A stretch of 64,000 nt of DNA from Leptonema illini DSM 21528 (lineage in GTDB: Bacteria; Spirochaetota; Leptospiria; Leptospirales; Leptonemataceae): assembly GCF_000243335.1 (NCBI RefSeq), contig NZ_JH597775.1, positions 85,241 to 149,240 of the forward strand, written 5' to 3'. Under the pieces are notes generated by a model. That model saw nothing but the letters and a program-made list of their open reading frames with translations. It was not told the DNA's origin and did not search any database. Below, piece by piece: positions 1 to 8,647 of this stretch. The translations under genes were made by a program, and so were the position numbers. Position 1 is the first letter of the stretch; each line of letters starts with the position of its first letter.

Positions 1-319
1 GGCGAGCTCCGCCGTATACATCGAGCTGCGACACTTCACCGGCAAGCAGCGAGTCGTCACCGACATGCAGGTCGGCCGCCTTCACCCAGCCTTTGCCTTC
101 TATGTAGAAGGGGTGGGTGGCCGTCGTTTGCAGTTTTGTGCCGGTGTCATAGACCAGCGTGTAGATACGGTCGGTTTTACGGATGAACGTCTGCTTTACC
201 GTCTGCACCTCAATGCGTTTTGTCGTCTCGTTATATGAGAGAACCTTATCCCCGGCGCGAATATCCTCGATATTGCGGTAGCCGGAGGGCGTTTTCACCT
301 TCGTTCCTGCAACGAAACA
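1..319. repeat. 319-bp direct repeat, left copy
   Basis: These bases match 9399-9717 in the same orientation with no difference that I could find. The match probably continues left of the window. It stops at position 319, the first base of the Hint nucleophile cysteine codon (minus strand); position 320 differs from 9718. Confidence 0.9.
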
Positions 320-490
320 CTTACAGGAACCGACCGCCCGGACTGCGTCAATGTTCGTTTCTCTCAACGCCTTTCTGCGCCCGCGACGCATTCGCCTAGC
401 GCCGTTTCCGGTGCCGGAAGATTTTCCATACAGGCGTTTTTCCAGAGAAACAGGCATCACAGGTGTGATCAGGAGAGTATGCAAGAGCAT
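1..490 (-). CDS. Hint-domain protein, partial (left copy)
   Basis: The reading frame enters from the left edge and is open on the minus strand up to about position 526. The first ATG in frame is at 490. From position 319 downward it encodes the start of a Hint (hedgehog/intein) autoprocessing domain beginning CFVAGTKVKTP, identical at DNA level to the Hint part of the gene at 8644-9774. Upstream of the Hint cysteine the frame encodes an arginine-rich, low-complexity stretch (GARRMRRGRRKALRE, then AVRAVGSCK) that I do not recognise. It may be a remnant of a larger polymorphic-toxin protein rather than a real N-terminus. Any C-terminal toxin part lies outside the window. The Hint identity is secure; the start and functionality are not. 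Confidence 0.55.
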   Translation of the reverse strand, partial: MLLHTLLITPVMPVSLEKRLYGKSSGTGNGARRMRRGRRKALRETNIDAVRAVGSCKCFVAGTKVKTPSGYRNIEDIRAGDKVLSYNETTKRIEVQTVKQTFIRKTDRIYTLVYDTGTKLQTTATHPFYIEGKGWVKAADLHVGDDSLLAGEVSQLDVYGGAR

Positions 491-1032
491 CCAGCGCAAG
501 CGTTTTCCGTCTGCCAGCTTCCTCCTTTAGCTGCAAGAAGGCCGCGAAGACAGGGCAGCTAAGAGGGAGAAGCCGCCGCTCACGTCTGCCTGTAGCAGGC
601 TCCCCCGCCGCCCCGTCCTGCCTGTTGCCGCCGCCCGACCTAGCCCTTGCAGGCTCTTTCTAAAGGCAGGCGGCGGGATTTTTGCCGGCGACGTTTGCTA
701 TGGATTCCCATAAGATCTCTGCGACTCATGGCAGCGCAAACGGAGCCGTGCAAAGCCCCCCTTTTGTCCTGATGAGCGCCCCGCTACTATCAACTTCCTA
801 TTTTGGCCGGAGCGTAGCGGAGGCCGGGGGGAAAAAAGGTTAGCCGGGGGTGCGGGGGCGGCCAGGAAAAAAGGGGGCGCAAATCATGACGCCTGCTGCA
901 CGTAGAAAAGTCGGGAGGAACCCGGGCTCTCCGCTGCGCATGCTTCCCGTTAAAAGAAGCGACTAAAGAAAAGAGCGCAGCGGTTGCGAGCCCGGAAGAA
1001 GAGGCTCGTTATGCAGGCCGGGGCGGCGGGGG
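491..1032. other. GC-rich stretch without a gene
   Basis: I see no convincing gene here. The stretch is very rich in C and G runs and has short self-complementary pieces, for example GCCTG-TAG-CAGGC near 589-601 and CCGCCGCC (628-635) against GGCGGCGG (669-676) followed by ATTTTT. It lies just beyond the last gene of the leftward mobile-element operon, so it could hold the element's end or a terminator. No attachment site could be recognised. Confidence 0.5.
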
Positions 1033-1260
1033 TTATGCAGATGCAAGTTCTCTCACGTGAAGGATCTCGGTTTTTGCGAGTGAGCGTATTTCAGAAGCGG
1101 CAAGAGTAAGCACCGCCACTGTCTGGCCGTTTCCAGACACAAACTCCACTTCATAAGCCTCACCGTCACCATACACATGGACAACGGCGCCGATATCGCC
1201 TTTCTGGAGACCGTGCTCCCGACGGTCTGCAAGAATAACTACAGGTTCGTGCTCTCTCAT
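1033..1260 (-). CDS. DUF4926-like small protein
   Basis: A 75-residue protein resembling the DUF4926 family (ILADRREHGLQKGDIGAVV, then EAYEVEFV and TVAVLTL), a small all-beta fold often found beside DUF6883 proteins. The start is placed at ATG 1260 because a strong AGGAGG lies just upstream and the ATG overlaps the stop of the preceding gene as ATGA. A longer in-frame start at 1299 lies inside that gene and is unlikely. It is the last gene of a six-gene overlapping operon. Function is unknown. By position and size it could be the antidote or partner of the DUF6883 protein, but that is inference. Confidence 0.8.
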   Translation of the reverse strand: MREHEPVVILADRREHGLQKGDIGAVVHVYGDGEAYEVEFVSGNGQTVAVLTLAASEIRSLAKTEILHVRELASA

Positions 1261-1601
1261 TTTGCCTCCTGCGGATGCGCCGTTACAAGTCTCGGCCATT
1301 TCTCGCCCCTGTCAATAATCCACACGGTCCGGATGTAAGCCTCCTTTGACCGGGGACTCACAATCGTTCCATCAACCACATATTTCTCGCCATAAGGACT
1401 CACTTCATGATGCACAACTTCGCCCGCTATGGCAAGAGAAAGAAGCGATGCCTTCAGGCTTTCGGTATCGTAGCCCAGCGCAAGAAAGAAGCGGGCTTTT
1501 CCCGATCCAACCGGATGACTCAAAGAAAGCAGATAATCTGTGATCTTGGAATCGTCGATGCGGGCTCTATCACCATATGGAAGTTTCGCGGGAGAATTCA
1601 A
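1257..1601 (-). CDS. DUF6883-like protein
   Basis: A 114-residue protein that looks like the DUF6883 family: LPYGDRARID at the start, KITDYLLSLSHPVGSGKARFF, and a C-terminal IRTVWIIDRGEKWPRLVTA segment. Family members occur alone beside DUF4926 proteins and also as C-terminal domains of large secreted toxins, so a toxin-antitoxin-like role is plausible but unproven. The start is a TTG (1601-1599) that overlaps the parB stop as TTGA, with GGAG seven bases upstream. The 3' end overlaps the DUF4926 gene by 4 bp, which suggests translational coupling and a stoichiometric pair. Confidence 0.75.
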   Translation of the reverse strand: MNSPAKLPYGDRARIDDSKITDYLLSLSHPVGSGKARFFLALGYDTESLKASLLSLAIAGEVVHHEVSPYGEKYVVDGTIVSPRSKEAYIRTVWIIDRGEKWPRLVTAHPQEAK

Positions 1602-2485
1602 GAATCGGCTCCGGCATTCAGTGTCTTCAAAAACAACTCCGGCTGTCCAATCGTTTTCAGCTCCTTCACGATGCGGGATTCCTCTTCCTTCGTTGTCGCA
1701 AGCTTCTTCTCAAGCATCGCCCGCGTCTGTCGGATGGTCTTCAACTGGAGGGCCAGCTTCTCGCCCCGTTTCCGTTCTTTTTCTGTGAGTTTCGGAACGG
1801 TGGCCGTCACAGGAGCCTCTTTACGGATCTTCGCCACAAGACGTTTCGCCGTCCCTTCCGGAATACGGCCTTTCGATTTCTTCTCGATCGACTTTGCGAG
1901 AGTCTCAGACTGGCGAAAGTTCAGTGAACTTTTGCCACCCGTATACTGGTTCCCGTGGTCGCCGCCACGCCGGTCTTCTGCAATCGCCTCCCCGAAGTTC
2001 TCGCGTATAAACTTCTCCTTCTCCGCTCTGGACCAGTTGCCTCCACGCCGCCGGTCGTTCTCGGATTTCATGATCTCTCGCTCAAGATCATCGGTCAGGG
2101 GAGAGAGGATCCGCTGCACAGGCACACGTTCAAGCCCGGCTGTAAGGGCGGCACGATGCCGGTTATGGCCACAGACGATCACGCCATCGGGGCGGCTGAT
2201 CAGAGGAACCAGAATCCCTTTCTCTTTGATGTCGGTGACGAGCTCGGCCATCTCTGGAGCAGCTAAAGGAGGATAGTCATTGAGAGGATTCGCTACAAGC
2301 GTGGACGTCGGCACATACAGCACATCGGAGAGCTCGATGCCGTGACGCTCAAGCACAGGCACGTCAACGGGTGCCTTCGTGCCGGGTCGGGGAATGCTGA
2401 TGTTCTCACGGAAGCGTTCTGCATCACGACGCAGACGTTCTTCGCGGGCCTTCTCTTTATCTATCGATTTCTCATCACTCATCAT
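1598..2485 (-). CDS. parB: ParB-like partition/nuclease-fold protein
   Basis: A 295-residue ParB-family protein. The N-terminal ParB/Srx domain spans about residues 55-130 with VANPLNDYPPL and the box GHNRHRAA (106-113), equivalent to the GERRxxA nucleotide-binding box. Residues 130-225 are basic and probably hold the helix-turn-helix and DNA-binding part. The C-terminus (235-290) is a charged helical segment rich in K, E and R. It follows parA with an ATGATGA-type overlap, so the two are co-translated. It probably binds a centromere-like site of the element, but no parS was identified. The N-terminal 30 residues are highly charged. It differs from the second ParB in the window (33197-34024), so the two modules are independent. 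Confidence 0.88.
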   Translation of the reverse strand: MMSDEKSIDKEKAREERLRRDAERFRENISIPRPGTKAPVDVPVLERHGIELSDVLYVPTSTLVANPLNDYPPLAAPEMAELVTDIKEKGILVPLISRPDGVIVCGHNRHRAALTAGLERVPVQRILSPLTDDLEREIMKSENDRRRGGNWSRAEKEKFIRENFGEAIAEDRRGGDHGNQYTGGKSSLNFRQSETLAKSIEKKSKGRIPEGTAKRLVAKIRKEAPVTATVPKLTEKERKRGEKLALQLKTIRQTRAMLEKKLATTKEEESRIVKELKTIGQPELFLKTLNAGADS

Positions 2486-3243
2486 ACAAGCTCCTCTGCA
2501 AGGGATAGAAACTCCTCGTAGCTGCGACTGCCTTCTTTCAGCGGCTTACCGGAATCACAGGCCGACTTGATGGCAGCGGAGCGGTGAATCACAGAGGACA
2601 GCATTCCCTCGATGCCCGTCATACGCAGCTTCTTCGCCTGCGTGTCGTTTACCTGCACGGGTAACGCACGCAGGGCCGGACGGTGCCATGTTGCCTCGGC
2701 CACGCCGGCAATCTCGTCACGCAGCAACTGATAACCCTGCACCGTCCAGCGGCTAAAAGAGAAAGGAGAAAGTACAGTACAGGAAGAATAAAGAGCACAA
2801 GTAAGCTCAAAGGATAAAGCCGGAGGAGTATCAAGAACCACCGTTTCATAACCACTATCTTTGATCATTCTCGCAAAACGCAGCACCGCACCCGGATCTC
2901 GGACCAGCTCGACGCCACAACGGGAGAGATACGGCGTCGCCGGCAGCACAGAAACACAAGCATCGTTACATGCTGCATCACCACCTGTTTCGCCTGCCTT
3001 GCCTGTCTCATAGATACAGTCATGTAGCTTTCTTCTGCCCGTTAGAACATGATAGACGTTCGCCGATTCAATCACATCGGCATCGACGTTTCTCAGGAAG
3101 TAATCTGTCAGGTTGTTGTTGTGATCCAGATCTACCGCAAGGACCGGCTTTCCGGTTAACCGTGCAAGAGCCCGTGAGAGTAGCGCTGAGACGGCCGTCT
3201 TGCCGACCCCGCCTTTAAGAGAGGCGACGGCGATGCGCTTCAC
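2482..3243 (-). CDS. parA: ParA-family partition ATPase
   Basis: A 253-residue Walker-type ATPase. The deviant Walker A KGGVGKT is at residues 10-16, AVDLDHNNN follows as the switch/A' motif, and VVLDTPPA is the Walker B strand. It would bind DNA non-specifically in its ATP form and, with the adjacent ParB, segregate or position the element. A short cysteine-containing insert (GETGGDAACNDACVS, about residues 84-98) is unusual for the family. The gene overlaps the recombinase upstream and parB downstream by 4 bp each, so partition genes are embedded in a recombination/replication operon as in integrative elements that also replicate. Confidence 0.9.
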   Translation of the reverse strand: MKRIAVASLKGGVGKTAVSALLSRALARLTGKPVLAVDLDHNNNLTDYFLRNVDADVIESANVYHVLTGRRKLHDCIYETGKAGETGGDAACNDACVSVLPATPYLSRCGVELVRDPGAVLRFARMIKDSGYETVVLDTPPALSFELTCALYSSCTVLSPFSFSRWTVQGYQLLRDEIAGVAEATWHRPALRALPVQVNDTQAKKLRMTGIEGMLSSVIHRSAAIKSACDSGKPLKEGSRSYEEFLSLAEELV

Positions 3244-4367
3244 GGTCGGCCTCCTGTTTTGCCGCTCTTATCGTTAGCTGCACGGTCATCGGTCTTGTTG
3301 CCGGCTTTGCTACCGGTTGCACCGTTGTCGGCCACAGCGTTACCCGTGTCGCCCCTCACCGTGCCTTCCCGGAACTTCGCCGGATGCGTCTTCTCATGCA
3401 CCTCTTTGAGCTTGCGGATGGCTACATGCGTATAGATCTGCGTGCTCGATAATTCCTTATGCCCGAGCATCTGCTGCACATAACGCACGTCCGCCCCGTT
3501 CTCAAGCATCAGCGTTGCCGTCGTATGCCGGAACATATGCGATGAGCCGTTCTTCTCAACTCCTGCCGCACGCCGTGCCTTCGTGACAATGTCGGTAATC
3601 ATGTCTTTCTTGAGCCGTTCCCCTTTGACCCCTAAAAAGAGATGACCGTCATCCTGCACCGCCTTACTCAGAAAAGCAGGCCTGACCTCCGTGAGATACT
3701 TCTCGATCCAGAGAAGGGCACGCTCGCCCACAGGCACCACACGGTCCGTCTTGCCTTTACCCTCACGGATAAAGACCGTTCCCGCTGCAAAGTCGATGTC
3801 GTTCGTGCGGATGCCGCATAACTCAGACCGACGCACCGCACAGGAATAGAGCACCTCAAGAATCACACGATTGCGCAGCCCCACAGGATCGGTAAGGTCG
3901 GGCATCATCAGAATTCGTTCTGCCTCGTCAGAGGTGAGCACGTTACGCGGTAGCCTGTGCCCCATACGCGGAAGCTCCACCTCAAGCGCCGGATTAAAGA
4001 GCATATACCCCTTACGCACAAGAAAACGCAGATAGTCCCGCACGCTGGAAAGAAGATGGATCTGTGTCACGACAGACGTGCGCCGTCCCGTCTTCTCAGA
4101 GACCCGGCCCGTTACATGCTTGCGGTAACGCTCCATAAACGACACCGTAAGAGAGGACGGATCCGTCACCGACCGGTCCGCACAGTAAAACACAAAGCCG
4201 GTTAACTCACGGCGGCGGCCCTTGATCGTCTCGACCGAGAAGTTCCGCTGCAAGAGGTCGTCGAGATAGGCCGGTACTAACTCTGCCAGTCTGCCCGGGA
4301 TTGTGGCAAGGCGCCTTGCCGTTACAGAAGGCCTGCCGGCTTTCCCCCTGCGAGCCGGCGCATTCAC
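3240..4367 (-). CDS. Tyrosine recombinase (XerC/D-type integrase)
   Basis: A 375-residue tyrosine recombinase. The N-terminal SAM-like core-binding domain spans about residues 30-125 and the catalytic domain 140-325. Catalytic residues are visible: Arg179 in CAVRRSEL, a lysine near 206 in GKGKTDR, His277 and Arg280 in HMFRHT, His303 in LGH, and Tyr312 in IYTHV. Residues 330-375 form a low-complexity G/N/K/T/D-rich tail that is not needed in XerC/D. It probably integrates and excises this element rather than resolving chromosome dimers, because it sits between the primase and parA with 4-bp overlaps on both sides. Confidence 0.93.
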   Translation of the reverse strand: MNAPARRGKAGRPSVTARRLATIPGRLAELVPAYLDDLLQRNFSVETIKGRRRELTGFVFYCADRSVTDPSSLTVSFMERYRKHVTGRVSEKTGRRTSVVTQIHLLSSVRDYLRFLVRKGYMLFNPALEVELPRMGHRLPRNVLTSDEAERILMMPDLTDPVGLRNRVILEVLYSCAVRRSELCGIRTNDIDFAAGTVFIREGKGKTDRVVPVGERALLWIEKYLTEVRPAFLSKAVQDDGHLFLGVKGERLKKDMITDIVTKARRAAGVEKNGSSHMFRHTTATLMLENGADVRYVQQMLGHKELSSTQIYTHVAIRKLKEVHEKTHPAKFREGTVRGDTGNAVADNGATGSKAGNKTDDRAANDKSGKTGGRP

Positions 4368-7357
4368 AGACCGGCCTCACGTGCATGACTTTGTGGAGGA
4401 GTTCGGGGATTTGCAAATGACCCCCCAATTCCTTTTTCTAAGCGTTTTTCCCGTTTTTCTGCAAAAGTTCCCTGATTTAAGGCCTTTTCTGCGCTTTTTG
4501 GACCGTGACTCAGGGGTGACTTGGCCGTAACTTGAGGGTGACTTGGGGGTGACTTCTGCTCGTTTTGCCGTGACTTCTCATCAAAAAAGCGTGACTTCTC
4601 CTTTAGAAAGTTTACTAATTCCTCTCCTAAAGGAGCATAACGACCCGCCGTTAGACCCGGAACAAAAGGAGAGCCGTCGTCGCCTTCTCCATTATAGGCC
4701 AGCTCATACTCGATGAACTGCCCGCGACCGCCGCCATGTACAAGCAGATATTCCAGATCTTCAAGGCGGGCAATATGTTTCTTCAGCCTTGAGTCGCCCC
4801 AGTTCGTATACTCACGCACGTCTCTTCGCGTAAAGCGGAACATGCGCTTCTCAACGCTATGCCGTGCCGCTCCTTCCGTCACCAGCTCTTCTATAAGCGT
4901 AAGAAGCCTCTTCGTCTGCGGAGCAAGATCATCAAGCGAGATGCCAAAGACTTCACCGGCAAGGAATGCTGCAAGGGCGACGTCCTCTTCTGTGGCGACG
5001 ATGTATTCCATGTCGCCCTCTTTGCGGATCTCTCGTTGATACTGATGCAGAAACGCAACCGTCTCAATCAGCGTCAGGAACTTCTCATGATCCCGTCGCA
5101 TGCGCAGTTGTGTATCGGGAAAGTCAAGAAGCTCAACGTCAGGAATCACGACGGGTAACGTTCTAAGAAGCCTCTGTGCATCGGCATGCAGCTCTCGCAG
5201 ATGCACGGCATCATGCCGCCCGGCGGTAAGCCCCGCAGCGGTGCGCCTGTGTCTCTGTAACGACTGGATGCGTCTTGTCTGTTCCCGGTCTTCGTTGATG
5301 GTGATCACAAGGCAGCGGTTTAAGAGCTCCTCGTCGATCTCGGTGTTTGTCGTTGTGAGTAGAATCATCACCGGACCCTCCACCTCGAATTCCTTCGTAT
5401 CGGGAAGCCCCGTTGCCGGATCACGGATCGTCGTTGCGATCGTTATACGGCCCTCGCTCTGTAAGATCTTGATGGCATACTTCGCACGCTCCACGCCTTC
5501 CTCTTCTGCTATGGCAAGAATCCGGTGTTTGAGGCTTCGCGACTGCATGTAATAGAGGGATTGCCCCGTCATCATCGAGAACTTGATCCGGTCCTCTTCT
5601 GGCACAAAGGCAAGCAGGGCGTCCATGAGGGTGGACTTACCAGCCGAGGAACTCGACTGTATAATGATGGCAAGGGGAGCCTCTGTCTTTCTCGACACAG
5701 TGCCCAGATAGCCGATCAGGGAATTGATGCGCTCGCCCACAAGGCCGCATCGCTCAAAGTCGGCGACGATGTTACGTACAAGAGCCGGATCTTTAAGATA
5801 AGCGATCGCCTTCTTGCGTCTGTCCTCCGGAATCTCGACGACATCCTGCTCGGGCCTGAGCGTCTCGCGAAGGCGCTTCTCCTGTAGCTCTTCCAGCGTG
5901 GAGAGGATGCGCCCGAGGTCATGCTTGAGTATCTCATGGTCGACGGCAAGCTCGCCCGCTGCCTGCTCGATAAAGGACAGGCGGGATTTCGCTGAAAGAA
6001 GATCAAACGTATCGACATGATAGACGTCGCCGAGGGATACGCGGAGGTTGATCTTCATGAGGTGGTCGGTTGTGTTCTTGTATAACCCACGCACCCGGTA
6101 GCGTCTCTCACCATACGCAAGCCGCACCTCATCGCCGTTTACCGTGCATTCCGGCTCCGGGGGAGCCTTACGCACCATCTTCGCGGGGATCTCTTCTATG
6201 TGCACCGGCAGGACCGGGGTCTTCGCCAGATCGGGTGATTCCAGAACGGGACGGGCTATGGCCACCAGCTCACGGAGTCCGCCGGCAGGATCCATCAATC
6301 GCAGAATGTAATCGTTTGCATCAAGCCCCATCGGCAAAAGAATTCGCAGGCATTCCAGACCGGGCAGCTCTGCGGCGAGCCTCTTTGCAAGCCTTATGGA
6401 CGCATCGTTTCCCGGACGATCCGCATCAAAGGCAATATACAGCCGCTTCACGTTTCCAGTCCGCAGCGCCTGCATCATCTCATCGGTAAAGCCCTCGATG
6501 CCATAGGCGCAGCTCACGTTCCTGAGACCATGCACGTAGAAGCTCATCGCATCGATGATCGACTCGCAGAGAATCAGATCGGGCTGGTTATACGCATCCC
6601 GATTCCAGATGCCACGATGCGGACCCGGTAGATACAGATGCTTCACCCGATGCTTGTTACTGAGACGTCGGCCATACATCCCGCACAGAACGCCTCGCTC
6701 ATCAAAGACGGGAAAGGTTATACAGCCCTCGAAGTGCTCATGCCCCGTTCCCGACCGCATAAGCCCCATCTTCTTGAGTAGGCCCCGGATCAACTCGCCT
6801 TCTTTAGACTGAGGGGTTGGCAGGATGCCCGACAGGCTACCGTCTGCATAACCCACGCCGAATCTAACGATAGCCTCAGCCCCGGCCTCTGCTGATGCAA
6901 GGCCACGGGATTCCAGATACCGCAACGCCCCGGAATCATTCTTGAGCGTCTTATGATAGTGTTCCACAACAGACGTAAGAAGGTCGGCGGCCATAGCTCC
7001 CGTAAGGGAAGCAGGCACGTTGTCGGCAGGGTTGGACGGATGAGACGCATCGGCGTCGCCTGCATTGCTCGCGTTGCCCGTAAACCGCTGCAACCGTTCT
7101 ACGGCCGCCGGGAAGTCCAGACCCTCCTTCTGCATCAAAAACTCGATCGCATCGCCACCCGCTCCACAGCCGAAGCAGTGCCAGAGGTTCTTGCCCGGCG
7201 TGACTACAAAGGACGGCGTATCGTCCTTATGGAAAGGACACCGCCCCACAAGATCCTTCCCGGCCCGTTTAAGCGAAATCCCATAAGAGGCCACAAGCCG
7301 GGCAAGATCGGTCTCTTTCTTAAGCTGTTCTAGCACAGACGGCGGGGTAAGCGGCAT
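4364..7357 (-). CDS. Primase-helicase: CHC2 zinc finger, TOPRIM and AAA-type ATPase
   Basis: A protein of about 997 residues combining replication activities. The CHC2 zinc finger (CPFHKDDTPSF, then WHCFGCGAGGD) is at about residues 36-70. The TOPRIM domain with ILCESIIDAMSF and FDADRPGNDA is at about 258-330. A P-loop ATPase with SSSSAGKST is at about 567-576, followed by ILAIAEEEG as Walker B. The first half resembles DnaG and the second half the ATPases of mobile-element primases. The start at ATG 7357 has GGAGG eight bases upstream; an in-frame ATG at 7420 would overlap the promoter region. It is the first gene of the leftward operon and its stop overlaps the recombinase start. It would give the excised element its own replication priming. 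Confidence 0.9.
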   Translation of the reverse strand: MPLTPPSVLEQLKKETDLARLVASYGISLKRAGKDLVGRCPFHKDDTPSFVVTPGKNLWHCFGCGAGGDAIEFLMQKEGLDFPAAVERLQRFTGNASNAGDADASHPSNPADNVPASLTGAMAADLLTSVVEHYHKTLKNDSGALRYLESRGLASAEAGAEAIVRFGVGYADGSLSGILPTPQSKEGELIRGLLKKMGLMRSGTGHEHFEGCITFPVFDERGVLCGMYGRRLSNKHRVKHLYLPGPHRGIWNRDAYNQPDLILCESIIDAMSFYVHGLRNVSCAYGIEGFTDEMMQALRTGNVKRLYIAFDADRPGNDASIRLAKRLAAELPGLECLRILLPMGLDANDYILRLMDPAGGLRELVAIARPVLESPDLAKTPVLPVHIEEIPAKMVRKAPPEPECTVNGDEVRLAYGERRYRVRGLYKNTTDHLMKINLRVSLGDVYHVDTFDLLSAKSRLSFIEQAAGELAVDHEILKHDLGRILSTLEELQEKRLRETLRPEQDVVEIPEDRRKKAIAYLKDPALVRNIVADFERCGLVGERINSLIGYLGTVSRKTEAPLAIIIQSSSSAGKSTLMDALLAFVPEEDRIKFSMMTGQSLYYMQSRSLKHRILAIAEEEGVERAKYAIKILQSEGRITIATTIRDPATGLPDTKEFEVEGPVMILLTTTNTEIDEELLNRCLVITINEDREQTRRIQSLQRHRRTAAGLTAGRHDAVHLRELHADAQRLLRTLPVVIPDVELLDFPDTQLRMRRDHEKFLTLIETVAFLHQYQREIRKEGDMEYIVATEEDVALAAFLAGEVFGISLDDLAPQTKRLLTLIEELVTEGAARHSVEKRMFRFTRRDVREYTNWGDSRLKKHIARLEDLEYLLVHGGGRGQFIEYELAYNGEGDDGSPFVPGLTAGRYAPLGEELVNFLKEKSRFFDEKSRQNEQKSPPSHPQVTAKSPLSHGPKSAEKALNQGTFAEKREKRLEKGIGGSFANPRTPPQSHAREAGL

Positions 7358-7408
7358 GGCAGGCCTCCGGGGCGGGAAAATTTCGCGAAAGACGATTTGA
7401 ACACTAAA

Positions 7409-7425
7409 CTGTAGAACCAATACAG
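7409..7425. promoter_or_regulatory. Candidate repressor operator in divergent intergenic region
   Basis: An inverted repeat CTGTA-N7-TACAG lies between the divergent primase and XRE genes. Further boxes of the same sequence occur at 7453-7457 (CTGTA) and 7520-7524 (TACAG), and a perfect 10-bp palindrome TTTCGCGAAA is at 7381-7390. This spacing suits operators of a phage-type repressor. The link to the XRE protein is inference. Confidence 0.45.
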
Positions 7426-7484
7426 GATATGTTGTTTTTATGCAAGCACTTTCTGTAGCACAAATACCCTAAAGTGAAGGCCAA

Positions 7485-7919
7485 ATGGTCGACAGAAGAA
7501 AAGCAGGATGCAAAAATGTTACAGGTATGTCGGTAAACGTTCAGAAAAGAAAGGCTGATGTCGGAAGTTTTGGAGAACGGCTCCAGAGGCGCCGAATCGA
7601 AAAAGGCATGTCGCAGGGCGATCTTGCACGCGCCATAGGCATACACCAGAACCAGATCGGTCGTTACGAACGGGGCGACTCACAGCCTACGGCTGACAAA
7701 ATCAAGAAGCTCTGTGATGCCCTCGGCGTTTCCAAAGACTACCTACTCGACGGAGCAGAGGAAGGCGCAGCACGCGCCAACTTCGACGACGTGGAGATGC
7801 TCGAGCTGTTTCAGGAAGTGCAGACTCTAACCGACGAAGACAAGAAGGCCATCAAGAAGTTTGTGCGCCTCTACGTGAATAACGCCAAGATCAGCGCCAT
7901 GACGGCCGCTGCGAGATAG
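7485..7919 (+). CDS. XRE-family repressor of the mobile element
   Basis: A protein of 144 residues (130 if translated from the second ATG at 7527). The cro/CI-type helix-turn-helix spans about residues 29-85: FGERLQRRRIEKGMSQGDLARAI, HQNQIGRYERGDS, DALGVSKDYLLDG. The C-terminal part (90-140) is short and helical and has no peptidase, so it is not a LexA/CI-type self-cleaving repressor. It is divergent from the primase operon across a short region with candidate operators, so it most likely controls that operon and its own expression. The 7485 start has GAAGG close upstream; the 7527 start has no clear ribosome site. Confidence 0.88.
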   Translation: MVDRRKAGCKNVTGMSVNVQKRKADVGSFGERLQRRRIEKGMSQGDLARAIGIHQNQIGRYERGDSQPTADKIKKLCDALGVSKDYLLDGAEEGAARANFDDVEMLELFQEVQTLTDEDKKAIKKFVRLYVNNAKISAMTAAAR

Positions 7920-7945
7920 GGGTTAACTGGAGAGACAGACTTCTC

Positions 7946-8647
7946 TTAATCGTCTGGTGAAACGGGTGGTTTCCTCGTCCAGCGTCCGTCGCAGGTTATT
8001 AACTGAGTCGGTTGCAGGCCTTCAATACTATAGGTTCCATCTTCCGCCAAAGGGGCGGAAACTGTAATGTTTTTTATAGTAATCACTACTGGTTCGACAC
8101 TCTTAAAAAGAGGCAGCCCTTTCACAAGAAAATTTCCCTTGGCCTGTTTCAAAGAAATCTCAATGAATTCTGGCTCCTTTAAAGGACGCCAAAGTTCAAG
8201 ACTCAAGTCACCACAAAAGTATTCCCCTGACAGAAGTTGATATGCTTTAAATGCAGCCAAGTACTGTTCGCGTTTTGTAAGCAGACTATCATACCCATCT
8301 ACTGGGCGAAGGATGACATCGTCGGCATATCTCAGAAAACCATGAATGCTCCCGCAATCCACCTCAGAAAGAATCTCTAACCGAGCGAACTTCTTCTGCG
8401 GCTGTAAAATCACCTCTTGCTTCTCACGAACGATAGTGCCGACAGGACAAACACCTATTACGCTTTTCTCTGCACCAAATTCCAGAGGTTCAGAATAAAG
8501 CTCTTTTGAGCTTAGAAGCAAAAGCCAATGATCTGTTGGCTGCTGCTTTCTTATCGAATACGGGGGAGCGTTGCAAGAGATAGTCATTAGCAATGATAGA
8601 GCGACGAACGCCCCGAAAAGAGTAACCGCTCCAGCTCGCTTGCTCAT
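7946..8647 (-). CDS. Lipoprotein, candidate immunity partner of the Hint toxin
   Basis: A 233-residue protein with a lipoprotein signal (MSKRAGAVTLFGAFVALSLL, lipobox ending TISC), so it is predicted to be membrane-anchored outside the cytoplasm. The rest has no domain I recognise; a beta-rich C-terminal third (ITIKNITVSAPLAEDGTYSI) resembles a carboxypeptidase-regulatory-like or Ig-like fold. Its start overlaps the stop of the Hint-peptidase gene by 4 bp, so the two are co-expressed and translationally coupled. That is the arrangement expected for a toxin followed by its immunity protein, and a lipoprotein would fit a toxin acting at the envelope. This role is inferred from position alone. 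Confidence 0.75.
   Translation of the reverse strand: MSKRAGAVTLFGAFVALSLLMTISCNAPPYSIRKQQPTDHWLLLLSSKELYSEPLEFGAEKSVIGVCPVGTIVREKQEVILQPQKKFARLEILSEVDCGSIHGFLRYADDVILRPVDGYDSLLTKREQYLAAFKAYQLLSGEYFCGDLSLELWRPLKEPEFIEISLKQAKGNFLVKGLPLFKSVEPVVITIKNITVSAPLAEDGTYSIEGLQPTQLITCDGRWTRKPPVSPDD

Noticed and set aside
1407-2276. A 289-codon plus-strand frame
   Set aside because: It is the antisense of the ParB-like gene, has Ser/Arg-rich composition and no ribosome site.
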